Shown here: positions 44,601 to 56,141 of the stretch, one piece after another
How the letters are laid out: each line of letters starts with the position of its first letter
Numbering within the stretch: position 1 is the first letter of the stretch
The notes under the pieces: model-generated
Told to the model about the DNA's origin: nothing
What the model saw: the letters and a program-made list of their open reading frames with translations, nothing else
Database searches by the model: none
Source of the DNA: Conchocele bisecta
Lineage: Eukaryota > Mollusca > Bivalvia > Lucinida > Thyasiridae
Length of the DNA: 64,000 nt
Direction of reading: 5' to 3'
Assembly (NCBI GenBank): GCA_029237695.1
Contig: CM055271.1
Span: forward strand, 36,328,462 to 36,392,461
Translations under genes and position numbers: made by a program

Positions 44601-46180
44601 TGTTTTCTGGAATCGTCTGATGGACCCTAACAACACCGGGATTGTCATTTGTAACATGCTGTGTGATTGATATTGCTGTTCCATGGAAAGAATCATAACT
44701 TGAAGTTGAGGATGGGTTGTGATCTATGTTATCCAGGTTTCCAGTGGTGAATAGTTTGTCTCTGAGGGTAGAAGGACAGACAATGCCCTCCTTCTCATAC
44801 ATGTCTATTACTCGATTAGCTTCTTCTGTGGATAGTTGCAAAACTCTGTCATATGATACAGACATACCTTTCTGAAAGAGAATGTCAATCAGATCACGTT
44901 TTCGTGTTCTATTATGAATGAGTAGACCAAGGTACAATGGGAGAACAGTCTCACGGTCGGAGTTGTGACGTGCTGCGGCAGATTCTTTCCTACCACGCTT
45001 AACAGCATTGAAGACCAGTAACTGTGTAATGGATGAGGCAGCTGTGCTCACTTCATTGTCATCAATAACTTGTCCTGAATTTGAACCTCCTAAAATCATT
45101 CGGACAAGAGCAGAGAGGGACACTGGGAGATCGTCATACTGTTCATCACATAAGGAACCACTGAAATGGTATTTTTTCACAAGCATTTCTTTGCGAATCA
45201 TCTTTGCTACTCTCATCATCATGACGGCTTCATCATCGGGATCAAGGTTGCAGGCGTGGAGCAATGCGTCACCAATATCGTCATTGAATGACAGTACAGT
45301 ACCAGAATTGCTGTGATGAGCTTCTAGGTTTGGAATATGCTGTAGGAGTTTCTCTGCCAGTCGAGTGGAATGGATGTTTCCAGTTGTGTTACCACCTAAG
45401 TTGTGAAGCCGCTCACAATACAATGCCTTGAGATCAGTAAGTTTGAAAAACATGATTCTGTTCTCCTCCCAATTGGCCATATTCCTCAATATAACATACC
45501 ACATCAGCAAATGCAAGTGAGTCTGCGTTGATTTTGTGACACTTTTCAATCGAATGTCTTTGTTGTGATCTATGTTTGCTATAGAATAAGGCCAAGCAAT
45601 TTAAGTGATATACAGCATCAATAGCGATCATATCTCCAACTGACAATTTTGCCAACAGTTTTTGTATCTCGGAGTTCTGTAGCGATATTTCGGACACGAG
45701 TATCAAGGGATATTGTTTCGGCTTTGTGAAAGTCCCCTGTTGTTTCATCACAGAAAAAAACAAGCTGGTCGATGACTCTCTTCTGTTTCCATTGGACATG
45801 CTGGAGTGGTTGAACTGCGAAGGTGTTTTTCCAGTGGTGAGGGAACTGTATTCGAACAGGGCTCTTCTTGCAGCTTCCTGGCTCTCTCCACTTTTGTTGC
45901 ATTACACAGGACGTAACAGGCTTTGTGCCATTTCGCTTCATGCTCAGCCAACGTTTTCTCCATGCCGTCACCATCATCGAGTCGTGCAATGTTTATGCCC
46001 AATGGCACATGGTTCAGTTCATAAAAGGCAGACAAATTTGTAGCTAGTGTTGCAAAACCCTTTTATTGATGGGTTTATGAGATTTCCACCATGTTTTTGA
46101 CACAGAGCACAAATGTCCCAGTTTGTCGGTTGAACCGGTGCAGTGCATGCCCGAGGGGCAAGTTTAAGTCTTTTGGACAT
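41625..46180 (-). pseudogene. Large CXC-domain protein with PIN/FEN1-like nuclease motifs, frameshifted
   Basis: About 1,500 codons with no intron, broken by several small frameshifts. N-terminus from ATG at 46180: MSKRLKLAPRACTAP, then a Cys/His-rich part (WDICALCQ, KWHKACYVLCN), a helical middle (45.5-44.55 kb), an intact 615-residue segment (44347-42500) with YFILMGGLHIEMAMLKVMGD and MFALDHYHYARWMTVHVRDL, and a 317-residue C-terminal segment (42578-41625). In the latter, HEEADTRL, IHATDTDVVVIA and ISGCDTVSAFFGIGKKTA have the order and spacing of the acidic residues and helix-hairpin-helix of PIN/FEN1-like nucleases (inference). It ends with a CXC cysteine cluster, CGCKKECTRRCTCVKANLPC then CFCSGQC, like the DNA-binding tesmin/TSO1 domain. 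Visible breaks: G-run 42513-42517, A-run 44360-44364, about 44555-44575, 45450, 45690, 45790 and 46060. Several are one-base homopolymer differences, so some may be assembly errors and the gene might be intact. Confidence 0.7.
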
Positions 46181-46214
46181 GGCAATCAGCTAGATGATCA
46201 TCACCACATACGAT

Positions 46215-46392
46215 GCACTTTCCGATGTCAGGTGGAATAGGAGCAGGCTTGGAAATGAGGAGATGTAGTCCCTCCGGTTTTGAAGTCTGTTCCCGGCCAT
46301 GTTTGTATTCAGATTGCCATCATCCTAAAGAAAAACAACACCGTTTGATAAGTATGTGAACAATCCGACATCAACTTGTAGTATACGGTTGG
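46215..46392 (-). other. Exon-like module, copy 1 (5' side of the large gene)
   Basis: The minus strand reads EQTSKPEGLHLLISKPAPIP followed by a Cys-rich PDIGKCIVCGDDHLADCHVQ. This reaches the start region of the large gene in another frame. The same module recurs at 47650-47875 and 48125-48345. It could be a first coding exon or an alternative N-terminus. Confidence 0.5.
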
Positions 46393-47540
46393 GTAGTGTT
46401 ATCTTAAAACACTGAATATTATATTGCAAAACAAAAATTTGGACATTGGTTCCCCTGCCGAGCAGTGTTTTTAAATATTTTTTTTTTAAATGCTGTATTA
46501 TTTCAAAATATTAACAAGTCAATACCTAGTATTATATTGCGAAACAAAAAATTGGACAAAGGCTTCCCTGCCGAGCAGTGTTTTTAAATTTTAAAATGCT
46601 GTGTATTAGGTCAAAATATGTGGACAAGTAGTCAACACCGAATATTATATTGCGAAACAAAAATTTGGGCATAAGTTCCCCTGCCGAGCAGCATTTTTAA
46701 ATTTTATATTTCTAAAATGCTGTATCATGTCAAAATATGTCGAACTCGACACAGAGCACTATATTGCGAAACAAAAATTTGGGCATAGGTTCCCCTGCCG
46801 AGCAGTGTTTTTAAGTTTTATATTTTTAAAATGCTGTACTATGTCAAAATATGTACAAGTCCAACTCAGAATATTATATTGCGAAACAAAAATTTGGGCA
46901 TAGGCTCCCCTGCCGAGCAGTGTTTTTAAGTTTTGATATCATGCTGTATCATGTCAAAATATCTTCAGTCAACACCGAATATTATATTGCAAAACAAAAA
47001 TTTGGGCATAGGTTCCCCTGCCGAGCAGTGTTTTTAAGTTTTATATTTTTAAAATGCTGTACTATGTCAAAATATGTACAAGTCCAACTCAGAATATTAT
47101 ATTGCGAAACAAAAATTTGGGCATAGGCTCCCCTGCCGAGCAGTGTTTTTAAGTTTTATATTTTCAAAATGCTGTATCATGTCAAAATATCTTCAGTCAA
47201 CACCGAATATTATATTGCAAAACAAAAATTTGGGCATAGGTTCCCCTGCCGAGCAGTGTTTTTAAGTTTTATATTTTTAAAATGCTGTACTATGTCAAAA
47301 TATGTACAAGTCCAACTCAGAATATTATATTGCAAAACAAAAATTTGGGCATAGGCTCCCCTGCCGAGCAGTGTAAGTTTTATTTTATATTTTCAAAATG
47401 CTGTATCATGTCAAAATATCTTCAGTCAACACCGAATATTATATTGCAAAACAAAAATTTGGGCATAGGTTCCCCTGCCGAGCAGTGTTTTTAAGTTTTA
47501 TATTTTTAAAATGCTGTATTAAGTCAAAGTATATATATAT
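46393..47540. repeat. Satellite, ~115 bp unit with dimeric higher-order structure, ten copies
   Basis: The unit contains 'gaatattatattgc', 'aaacaaaaatttgggcat', 'aggttcccctgccgagcagt', 'gtttttaa' and 'aaaatgctgta..atgtcaaa'. From 46850 on, two variants alternate: one ends 'gtacaagtccaactcag', the other 'cttcagtcaacaccg'. This gives a ~225 bp higher-order unit. Single diverged copies also stand at about 47890-48000 and 48340-48430, each next to an exon-like module. Open frames through it are by-products of the repeat. Confidence 0.95.
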
Positions 47541-47649
47541 ATATGTAAACAGGTAGTAAGACATATATCGGTATATATGCATAAATGGTAAGATGAATAC
47601 CATACAATAGTATTGGTAACATAGAAACAAGTAATTCTCACCTAGTCCC

Positions 47650-47875
47650 AGGATAGGAAGCAACTTTTAGATTTCACAGACAACAGTTCTTCTTGCTTGT
47701 GGCTGTAGGTGGAACAGGAGCAGGTTTGGAAATGTGAAGAATCAGTCGCTCGGGTTTGGAAGTGTGTTCCACAGCCATGTTTGTAAACAGATTGTCATCA
47801 TCTGAAGGAAAAAACACCATTTGATAATTATGTGAATAATCTGACATCAAGTTGTAGTATGAAAATTGCGTAATA
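47650..47875 (-). repeat. Exon-like module, copy 2
   Basis: The minus strand reads MAVEHTSKPERLILHISKPA then PVPPTATSK. It is homologous to 46215-46392 and 48125-48345. It is followed to the right by 'catttgataattatgtg' and one diverged satellite unit. Confidence 0.8.
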
Positions 47876-48124
47876 ATATCGACTTTAGACGCATGCGAAT
47901 ATTATATTTTGAGACAATATAGTTTGGCATAGGTTCCCATGCCGAGCAGTGTTTTTAAATTTTATATTTTTAAAATGCTGTATTATGTCAAAATATATGT
48001 AAACAGGTAGTGAGGCATATACCGGTATATATACATAGACGGCAGTGATCAGACGGATCAAATGGTAAGATGAATACCATACAATAGTATTGGTAACATA
48101 GAAATAAGTAATTCTCACATAGTT

Positions 48125-48345
48125 CCAGGATAAGAAGCAACTTTTAGATTTCGCAGACACCAGTTCTTCTTGTGGCTGTAGGTGGAACAGGAGCAGGTTT
48201 GGAAATGTGAAGAATCAGTCGCTCAAGTTTTGAAGTGTTTCTCAGCCATGTTGGTAAACAGATCGCCATCATCTGAAGGAAAAACACACCATTTAACAAG
48301 TATGTGAATAATTGGACATCAACTTGTAGTATGAAAGTGGCAAAA
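48125..48345 (-). repeat. Exon-like module, copy 3
   Basis: Near-identical to copy 2 but with a frame change: MAEKHFKT is followed by a stop in this frame. A further fragment ('agatgagaagcaactttcag') lies at about 48770-48800. The module plus one satellite unit forms a ~480 bp tandem unit. Confidence 0.8.
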
Positions 48346-48434
48346 AATTGGGCATAGGTTCTCCTGCCGAGCAGTGTTTTTAATTTTTATATTTTTATAA
48401 TGCTGTATTAATATGTCAAAATATATGTAAACAT

Positions 48435-49090
48435 GTAGATGCCAAACACCTCTCTCATGGTCAGTTTTCATGTACAAAAACACAGGTTCCTTTGGGACAC
48501 ATCAATAGCAACATGGGTATGATTATCTATGCTAAATATCTATCAAATATATATATATCAGATAAATATTAATTCTTACATAATAAAAGAAAAAAACACA
48601 CGGTAACTGGTACGTTTCGGCTAATGCTCCGTCATCAGTGGATGCAACTAATGTGCACTGTGTAACCTTTATAAGACATATATATACATGGACAGATCAA
48701 ATTGGCAGATGAATACCATACACTAGTATTGCTAATATAGTAGTAAGTAATACCTCACCGAGTTCCAAGATGAGAAGCAACTTTCAGATTTTGCAGACAG
48801 ATTTTTTTGTTGTTGTTGTTGTTGTAGAGCGTGTGTAAAATCCCGCCGCTGACTTTTCATGGCACCATGTACCAGCTGTGCGGTGACCAGTCATAGTATT
48901 TGGTATGTCGCAATATTGCAATATTAGAAATACAAGTACATGAAAATTAATGGATTGTGATATTATGGTAAATGCACCAGTTTCCAGCATGCTCCTATTT
49001 CCGGCTTAGTTAAGTACAGTGTATATGAATACAAAAATTAGTGTTATAACAGCAATATTTTGAAATTTTCAGCATGAAGATGTAGGTTAT
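48435..49090. other. Spacer inside the candidate element
   Basis: Contains a short TA-rich run (about 48547-48562) and a (TTG)n run at about 48809-48827. No gene is recognised. Confidence 0.5.
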
Positions 49091-49094
49091 GAGT

Positions 49095-49372
49095 CTTCTC
49101 ATGTGTTTTATTGGATTCCTCGACCTCGAAAACATAGGTATAGACATCAAGGTTAGGGCAATCAGGCTACTTAGAGCTGTTTAATGGGCAAAAATGTTTT
49201 GCGGCGGCCATTTTGAATTTCCTAATTTTAGGTGAGAACCGCTGGATTGCCATCGTGGTTCCCGCAATTTTTGGAATCAGCATACCCAAAACTACCACAG
49301 GCCAAAGTTTCATGCTTCTAACCAGAAGTGCACAACTCCACCAATACATATTACATATCCGCCCCACTATAT
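49095..49372 (-). repeat. Right inverted arm of the candidate element
   Basis: Reverse complement of 40593-40862 along its length, from 'ggcggatatgt' at its outer edge to 'gaagactc' at its inner edge. An open frame inside it on the minus strand is not conserved in the left arm. Confidence 0.85.
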
Positions 49373-52300
49373 ATGCTCTAAACTATAATACATATTTCCC
49401 ATATGTGTTGATTATTTTACAGTATCTGACTAGAGTGGGGTCGGGTCTGACCGGCCGTCGGCACTTTAGAAACGACCCCCATCAGTAAACCCATTTAAAC
49501 CTATATTAATAGCTTCCAATGCGCTTGTGCTGAAAGTTCCTTTCCCTATGAGTTTTAAATTTTTGTGAATCAGCGCAGAAATTATTGGCGACACGAATTA
49601 AATCGTATTCCATAGAAGGACATATATAATCTAACACTGTCTGATCTGGCAAGTCTGGGTCTTCACTGGCAGCAAATACATAACTGCTTTGTAAGATTAG
49701 TGTAAGGACATAGATTTTGTGATTTAATGTAGGTAACTGTTATTTACACAAACAATGTTTCATTCATTGCTAAAAACTCCGAGGTGGCCGAGTTGACACG
49801 ATGAAACAACCGAGCACAGTCGACAACGGCCGAATTGACACGACTCTACCTATGCCCGGTAATGTTGAATAGTCGCCAAATGTATAGGCAGAATATGGCA
49901 AATAACTTGTCAAAATGTGTAACGCAGTCTAAAAGTCTAATCTATTTATAAATACGGGAAAATCCCCGAAGTTGCCCGCCGGAAGTTCATCCTGTAAATA
50001 ATCTGCCGTACACATCCGTCAGAAATGGCTTACAATAAGGTTGTCAGAAATGGCTAATCTACCACCCCGAGTTGTAGGACTATGTCCCGAGTATACGTCG
50101 GAACCGTCGGATTTGCGCATGGGCCTGAATCCCATTTACAAGGTGGTCGGTTGAAGTCGAAAAAACCAGGAAACCGGGCAAATTATAGACCACCCCCTGA
50201 ATTAAAATGACATAGCGGCTGGTCAAACAAGTCAAGTTGCCCAATGGAGACACTGTGACAAAGTGATGTGTTCACCGTCTCTCAACACTAAATCAATGTA
50301 TGAACTACACTGGTCGACTACAAGTTACAAGCATCATTATTATCAGTCAGGGGTGTAACTGATTTCAATTATGTTCGGGATAACGTTATAGAGATATGTT
50401 TGCAGGTCATGCATAATTATCTCCCTTTGCGAATAACGTGTGTCAGTTATGTTGGCTGAATGGAATTTTACGCTAAAAACAGGTTTACAAGTTAGATTCT
50501 ACTCATCATTCGTATTGGTTCGTGCTATAGACCAGTGTGTATATTCCATTAGTATGTACTGTAACTATGTATTGACATTCACTGGCACGAGTGGCACGGA
50601 AATTGCCAAGTTAATGCACATCTCGCGCACTTTTTTGTATAATAAAGGGTATCTTTACAGGTGGTTTGTGAAGCTCTGAAAGTTTTCCCGAGTGATTGTA
50701 TAGTTTTCTAGTAGATACCAACACCCTTGCAAATACGTGTAAACTGGTTTTGTTTCTTTCTTTTCTTCGTTGCGCATCGTAGATTAGCGTTGCGCAAAGC
50801 CTTCAAAGTTTACAGGTAATTCCCGGGATAACGTGTTTCAGTTATTATTTTTGGCGCCAAGTTTTATCTACGCTTGCTGCAAGACAACTCTGTAGGGCTT
50901 GTCCCGATAAGACGGTTAGTCATTGCTTGCCTGCTCTTTGATCGTGGGTTGTGAATATGGTGTTTCGAAGTCTGATTATGGTCATATGCTGATAAGATAC
51001 GCCCCGTCGTTTTGCCACCAGTCTACATGTCTACACAGCATTATAATATAGATATATAACTATAAGTGTGTGTAGCGTAGTCTGTTGGCGTTATACAATG
51101 ACGCCGGTGTAAGCAGCATTAGACAATCATCATGATCATGACAATGCTATAAGCTACGTGTATTCGTATTTTGCGTACTCCTATTCACGTAATAGACATG
51201 TAATATCCGCGGCACTTGAGCACATGTATGCACCGTAAAGTACACATGGTAGGCGTGATTGATAATTGATAAAAGTCGTACATTTCGTGGAAATACATGT
51301 ATTTTTGTTTACATCAACAATAATAATAATAACCAAAATGGGCATTTTGTATGCAACTATCAATTAGCGACCTGTCTATCTCCTGATTAGCCATCACGCA
51401 CCTACATCCTGACCTATTGACAGGGAAATATACTGCTTGCTGGAGGCAGGGTCAATGCATGATTCGTGTTTCACTGATTAATAAACATGGTAGGTTCTGA
51501 TCAGACTGCGCATACACGTCATGTGTATAGTCGCATGGGCAGCTTTCAAACCAGCTTCCGCGCAGTGTGATCAGGATCTACACAGCCGTCTGTTTGATCT
51601 AACACGCAAGATAATCAAAATCTGCAAACTGTTCCAAACTCGCAAGTATTGTCCCAAGTTCTTATCCGTATACCCAGTATGTGACCCGATCTGATAAAAC
51701 CGGGCTGGCTAATTGGCTGATCGAATTGCGAACATTCAAGCTGGTGATGTGTATAGATAGACTGGCCGGTGGCACTGTCTGGTCTCGGTCTACACATGAA
51801 TAACCCCATTTTGTCGGATCGTACATATATCGTGGTAGACACCATGCTATGGTCACGGTGATAAAGCTAGACTAAGTTTGACATTTTAATCGTTCCCCAG
51901 GGTTACGAAGGCTGGAGGCGGGATAGGACAACTCTCGTATTTTACAGACTCCCTACACCAGTATAGTCTCGATTTCCATGTTCAATAGTGATACATGTAT
52001 ATATACAAGTTGTAGTAGTAGTATCTTATGTGGCTCTACTGGCAAAATGGATCTTACAATAAACATATTTTCAATAAATAAGTCGTGTAAATCATGCGCA
52101 TTCGACATATTTCTACGCTAGATCACTGGTCAATAACATGCATTATGTTCCACCTTGTTATACATCGATAGTATCCGTATTCGTGCGTGTTTGATTGAAG
52201 CTTTCATAACACGAGATTGACGGTATCTGATGTTTAACTCGCAGATTATGCTTTAACTATTCGGAAATGGAATACACAGTCGTGTATTTCGTTTCGCATA

Positions 52301-52600
52301 ATCATAAAAACCCTGTTTATGTACCTAAGTTTACCACGTCTTCACACGCAAAATTTCATTTTTAGTGATCATTCAACTCGGTGTTTCCTAGTTGGTTACG
52401 CGCAATACAATAGGATTACATTTGACATACATACCAAATGAATTCACCAGGGTCATGTGGCCTGTATCTCAAATGCAAATTGCAAATGAATGGCGTAGAT
52501 CCCAATGAGCCGGCTCATCGGGATCTACAGTTTGGACAAAGGTACGTCTGCCATCCGCAATCCAAAATTATACAATCAGCATTATGATTCGTCTAGAGCT
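49373..52600. other. Spacer, little recognised
   Basis: No gene is supported. 51480-51600 and 52490-52560 hold 'gatcagactgcgca'- and 'ggatctaca'-type text related to the dispersed repeat at 20105-20340. 49780-49850 has a weak two-copy 'gccga(g/a)ttgacacgat' motif. Confidence 0.45.
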
Positions 52601-52965
52601 GTCGTTTCGCAATGTTTCCGTCTTGCGAAAACATGCGAATCGTCTCCTAAAGATATGAGAATCGTCTCGCATTTTCGCCATCTCGCCTTCCGCTTTTGGA
52701 AATATAGTTTGGTGTAACCCGAATTATAAAGCGCAGGTAGCGCAGGGCGACTTACCCTGTGTTACAGACAGAAAATTCGGGTTAGTTTTGCTCATGCGTG
52801 TTGATGCAGATAGCGAAGCAAAAACGCGCGATCTTCCACCTGTGGGCGAGGCTGCGAAAAAGCAAGATTGAATATGATAGAATCGCGCGTGTTCGTCTCG
52901 CGATCATACTTCGTTATCTCGCGATCAACCTATGCTCGAGATCGCGAGATTGTAAAATGTCCCTA
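52600..52965. repeat. Region rich in 'tctcgcgat' and 'tctcgcattttcgcc' motifs
   Basis: Short motifs 'gaatcgtctc', 'tctcgcgatca', 'ttatctcgcgatc' and 'gagatcgcgagat' recur on both strands. This gives several small palindromes, likely remnants of a dispersed repeat of that composition. No gene. Confidence 0.4.
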
Positions 52966-54052
52966 ACAGGACACGTACAAATAGTCTTAGGAGACGATTA
53001 TCATGTGCTGCTGAAACATGCTTTTATTAAGAAGTAGAACAAATGTGGACAAACACCAATACATCTTGACAAAAAACAACAACATAGTTTGACAAAAACA
53101 TGATAATCGTCGTCTTAGGAGAATATTCTTATGTGCTACCAGTACATGTCTATTGTGTGGGGGAGGGAACATATTTCGATATATCTTATTGGTTACTGCA
53201 TCGCATCGCCGGTTTTTGCCTTACCTTTTTTCGGGGTTTCTGCACATCCTACTTTTAAATTTCGATGTCATAAAGTTAAGGAATAATTATGTGCGAAAGA
53301 TAATTCCAGAGCCAAATCTTACTAAATAAAGTTCTATTTTATTCCATGCGTGATATTGTCACGAAATGGATTCATATGTGTTGAGTAATTGATCGTAAAT
53401 GTGTGTCTCTGTTGACATCGCGTCGGCGTGTATCAAAGGTCAGATCGGCACGACCTTGTAACCTTTGATGTCTGGCCCTCCACTCGTCACAATCACACCT
53501 CCCCCCCCCCTCCCCCCCCCCCACCCCGCACGGTGGCAGAATGGAGAAACTCATGCAAACTGCTTAACCGGACGCACGGATGGACACACTGTCCAAACAA
53601 TATAGTACCTCCCGACTCTAACATGAGACCGGGGAGGGCGGGGCGTAAAACAAACGATTTTGTATTCATTTTTGTATTAAAATATATCAATTGCTGTCAC
53701 AAATCCAGTATTTGCACTAAGGGGCGCACTTATATTGCGCCTGAAAAAAAATACTCCAATACTCACAAATCTAAGAGTTTTTCGAAGTTTTCCGGCCGCC
53801 CCATTGCGTCAGTAATCTGGTAATAAAACCTATGTTATTTTATAATTATTTTTGTCCCGCCCCTTTAGCACTTTCAAATATATTTTATCCCCATGTTAAT
53901 TCCCATATAATTTTATTTTCACAATAAAATCATTTATTTCATTGATATACTTACTATATTTCATGATATACTATCTCGGTATCATCAACAGACCTTGCTA
54001 TACGTCAACGGCGTTGTTTTATTGTGATAATGTGAAAAAATATTGTTTGATT
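52966..54052. other. Spacer with poly-C tract
   Basis: Two C runs interrupted by T lie at about 53497-53521. 'gacgattatcatgtgctgct' near 52993 and a related text near 53100 suggest a small inverted or duplicated segment. No supportable gene. Confidence 0.4.
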
Positions 54053-54056
54053 TTAA

Positions 54057-54549
54057 AGGTACATGCCCACTCAGTAGGCACAAAATGCTCTTTATATCAG
54101 ACATCATACGAGACATTTTCTTGCAAAATAAACATTCATTCAACATTACCCCACGTATGGATTGACATTATTATACATTTTATATCAGCCGAAAATGTCC
54201 ACACTGATATCAAAGGCGATAACCGTGTTTCCTTAAAATGTTAACGGACACTACTATTTATTCTCTGTATTTATTTTTTGATATGCAATATCATACTTTA
54301 TAATCTGTCGCAAATATAATTATGTTCGGGTAACGAATTTAATTAGTATAAATAATTAAAAAATATCATGCCTCATTTGCATAGGAAAATAACCTGGTAC
54401 CACCGCGCGTAACTATCAGTAAAATACATATTAATTTACGATTATATCTGTATATAGGGCATTCTTATTTTTTAGAACTGGTGGAATAGTTATACACTTA
54501 TTTAATTCCTATAAATAACAGTTTATGCATACTGAGTGGGCATGTACCT
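54057..54549. mobile_element. TTAA-type MITE, copy 2 (complete)
   Basis: 493 bp flanked by TTAA on both sides (54053-54056 and 54550-54553). Terminal inverted repeats: AGGTACATGCCCACTCAGTA at the left, its complement with one change at the right. No coding. TTAA targets are used by the piggyBac and Kolobok superfamilies; which one mobilised it cannot be said. Confidence 0.92.
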
Positions 54550-54553
54550 TTAA

Positions 54554-56137
54554 TTTACATGCCAAGTACCAGTATGTATTAAATTACCCGCCAATTACCA
54601 TTGTCCTTCTATATTTATGTCCAGCTAGAGTAATGAGTATTTTACTGTGCAAACTGATCGGGGCTTACTAGTCGCTGCATCACGTGTATGACCTCGTGTG
54701 ACCTCTTGTAATCCAACCTCGGGCATATGTGTATTGCATGGAATATCATGCCGCTCTAATCATCATGATGCTTGTATTTTAACACTGTCACGCCTACCTA
54801 AGTAACTTGAATCGACTCAGAATTTGTGAATAAAGATCAAACAATCCACCATGTCCACAGTGCAGATACTGATGACACGATACATATGGTGGTTATATAT
54901 TTCACATCGAGATATCGAGATGTTGACATAATTTATCCGTCGCAAGTATGTCGACTTAAATATCACTACATAAAAAATGCCGCTGGCTAGAATCAGTCAG
55001 TCATTTCATGCCTTAATGAGATTAAGCATTAACACTATAATGTTTTCATATTTATAAGTGAGACCCATGCCCAATTGAACAATGTTGTAGTAAAATACAA
55101 GAAATATGGTGTACGATTGTTATTTTAACCCATTTTATGCAGAGAACATACCCTTCCACCAGCCCATAACGGTATGTTATTCTCGTCTCCCCACGGGAAT
55201 ACTACATCTTAGGTGACCACACTTGAATCTTCTCATAGAGCCGGTTCAATGTGTGATCATAGTTTGTTAGTGGAGAAACAAGACGAACACACAGTTTACC
55301 CCCTTTTACCACGAGGTATTCACTGTCTCAATCGTCTCATAGTGACGGGTCAAATGAGTGGTCGTTAGATATACCTATTATGCCACACAGCTAGGAGCTA
55401 TTATGTCTGGTAACTGAACTGCTCATTTACCAACAAGACTGGGCAATGTTTATCAACTTCGCTTTTCTCAAATCATATCAACTGGAGGAGTACTGTTGCT
55501 AAATATAGATGACCTACAAAAAGGTCTACCTTACGCTTGGCAGTGAGCCAGCCTATGTCTGCACAAGGTTCCACAGTGATGTAGTCGGTATTGTGATAAG
55601 GCTCCTAATTGGTTTGACCCGGTTTAAGGTCTACCTTTAGCTTGGCAGTGTGCAAAGATTAAGGTCACTATGAAAAGGTCAATAGGGTTCACATGCAGTT
55701 GTAATAGCTACCCCATGTATCTGAGAGAAGACCGGCTTTACAGCCCATCACACAAACACTGTTAATTGACCAGTGGTTAATTTAGGGTAACAATATATTT
55801 CCCATTGCAGCAAATAATTAATTAAGACGTGTATATAACTGGGAAAAGTTTGCCACAGTATTTACATTTATGGGAATATTGTGGAGGGGAAATAATCTCA
55901 ACAAAGGGCGGTATTTAATTTATTATACCGAATAATATTAATTATGAACATGATTAACGTCGGTATTTCAGAATCCCCTCTAATATTGTCCGCTGCGTTG
56001 TGAATTGCGTGCTGCGTTGTGAAGCGGACGACTCTGTAGACTATTTTTTATCACGTGATATGAAATTGACCAATGCAACGCCTAGGAATTGCAATTAGGT
56101 ATAATAATATACTATATAAATGTCACAATCTACCAGA
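54554..56137. other. Spacer, nothing recognised
   Basis: 55560-55680 repeats 'aggtctaccttacgcttggcagtg'-like text twice. 55870-55930 resembles 60765-60830 ('gcggtatttaattta'). No gene. Confidence 0.45.
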
Positions 56138-56141
56138 TTAA

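Larger units (their letters stand above)
40593..49372 (-). mobile_element. Candidate large transposon-like element (PIN/CXC-protein element) with ~270 bp inverted arms
   Basis: Two inverted arms (40593-40862 and 49095-49372) enclose about 8.8 kb. The interval holds one very large minus-strand gene (41625-46180), repeated exon-like modules with a satellite on its 5' side (46.2-48.8 kb), and a ~400 bp dispersed repeat (41085-41478). Both outer edges read TAGTGGGGCGGATATGT, so a TA target duplication is possible. No known transposase domain was recognised. The large protein belongs to a family I remember as many-copied in marine invertebrate genomes, which fits a mobile origin. Alternative: the arms are unrelated dispersed repeats that happen to flank a host gene family member. 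Confidence 0.45.

Noticed and set aside
41607..45316. Several 60-100 residue plus-strand frames
   Set aside because: Opposite strand of the large CXC/PIN gene; no independent support.
46851..47494. Plus-strand frames repeating YYIAKQKFGHR
   Set aside because: Produced by the 115 bp satellite read in successive frames; not a protein repeat.
49167..49367. 66-residue minus-strand frame inside the right inverted arm
   Set aside because: Not preserved in the left arm, which shares the DNA sequence but has frame-changing indels.
40593..49372. Assignment of the 8.8 kb element to the KDZ/Zisupton superfamily because of a cysteine cluster
   Set aside because: The cluster here is C-terminal and tesmin-like; I see no KDZ-type catalytic text, so the link is not supported.
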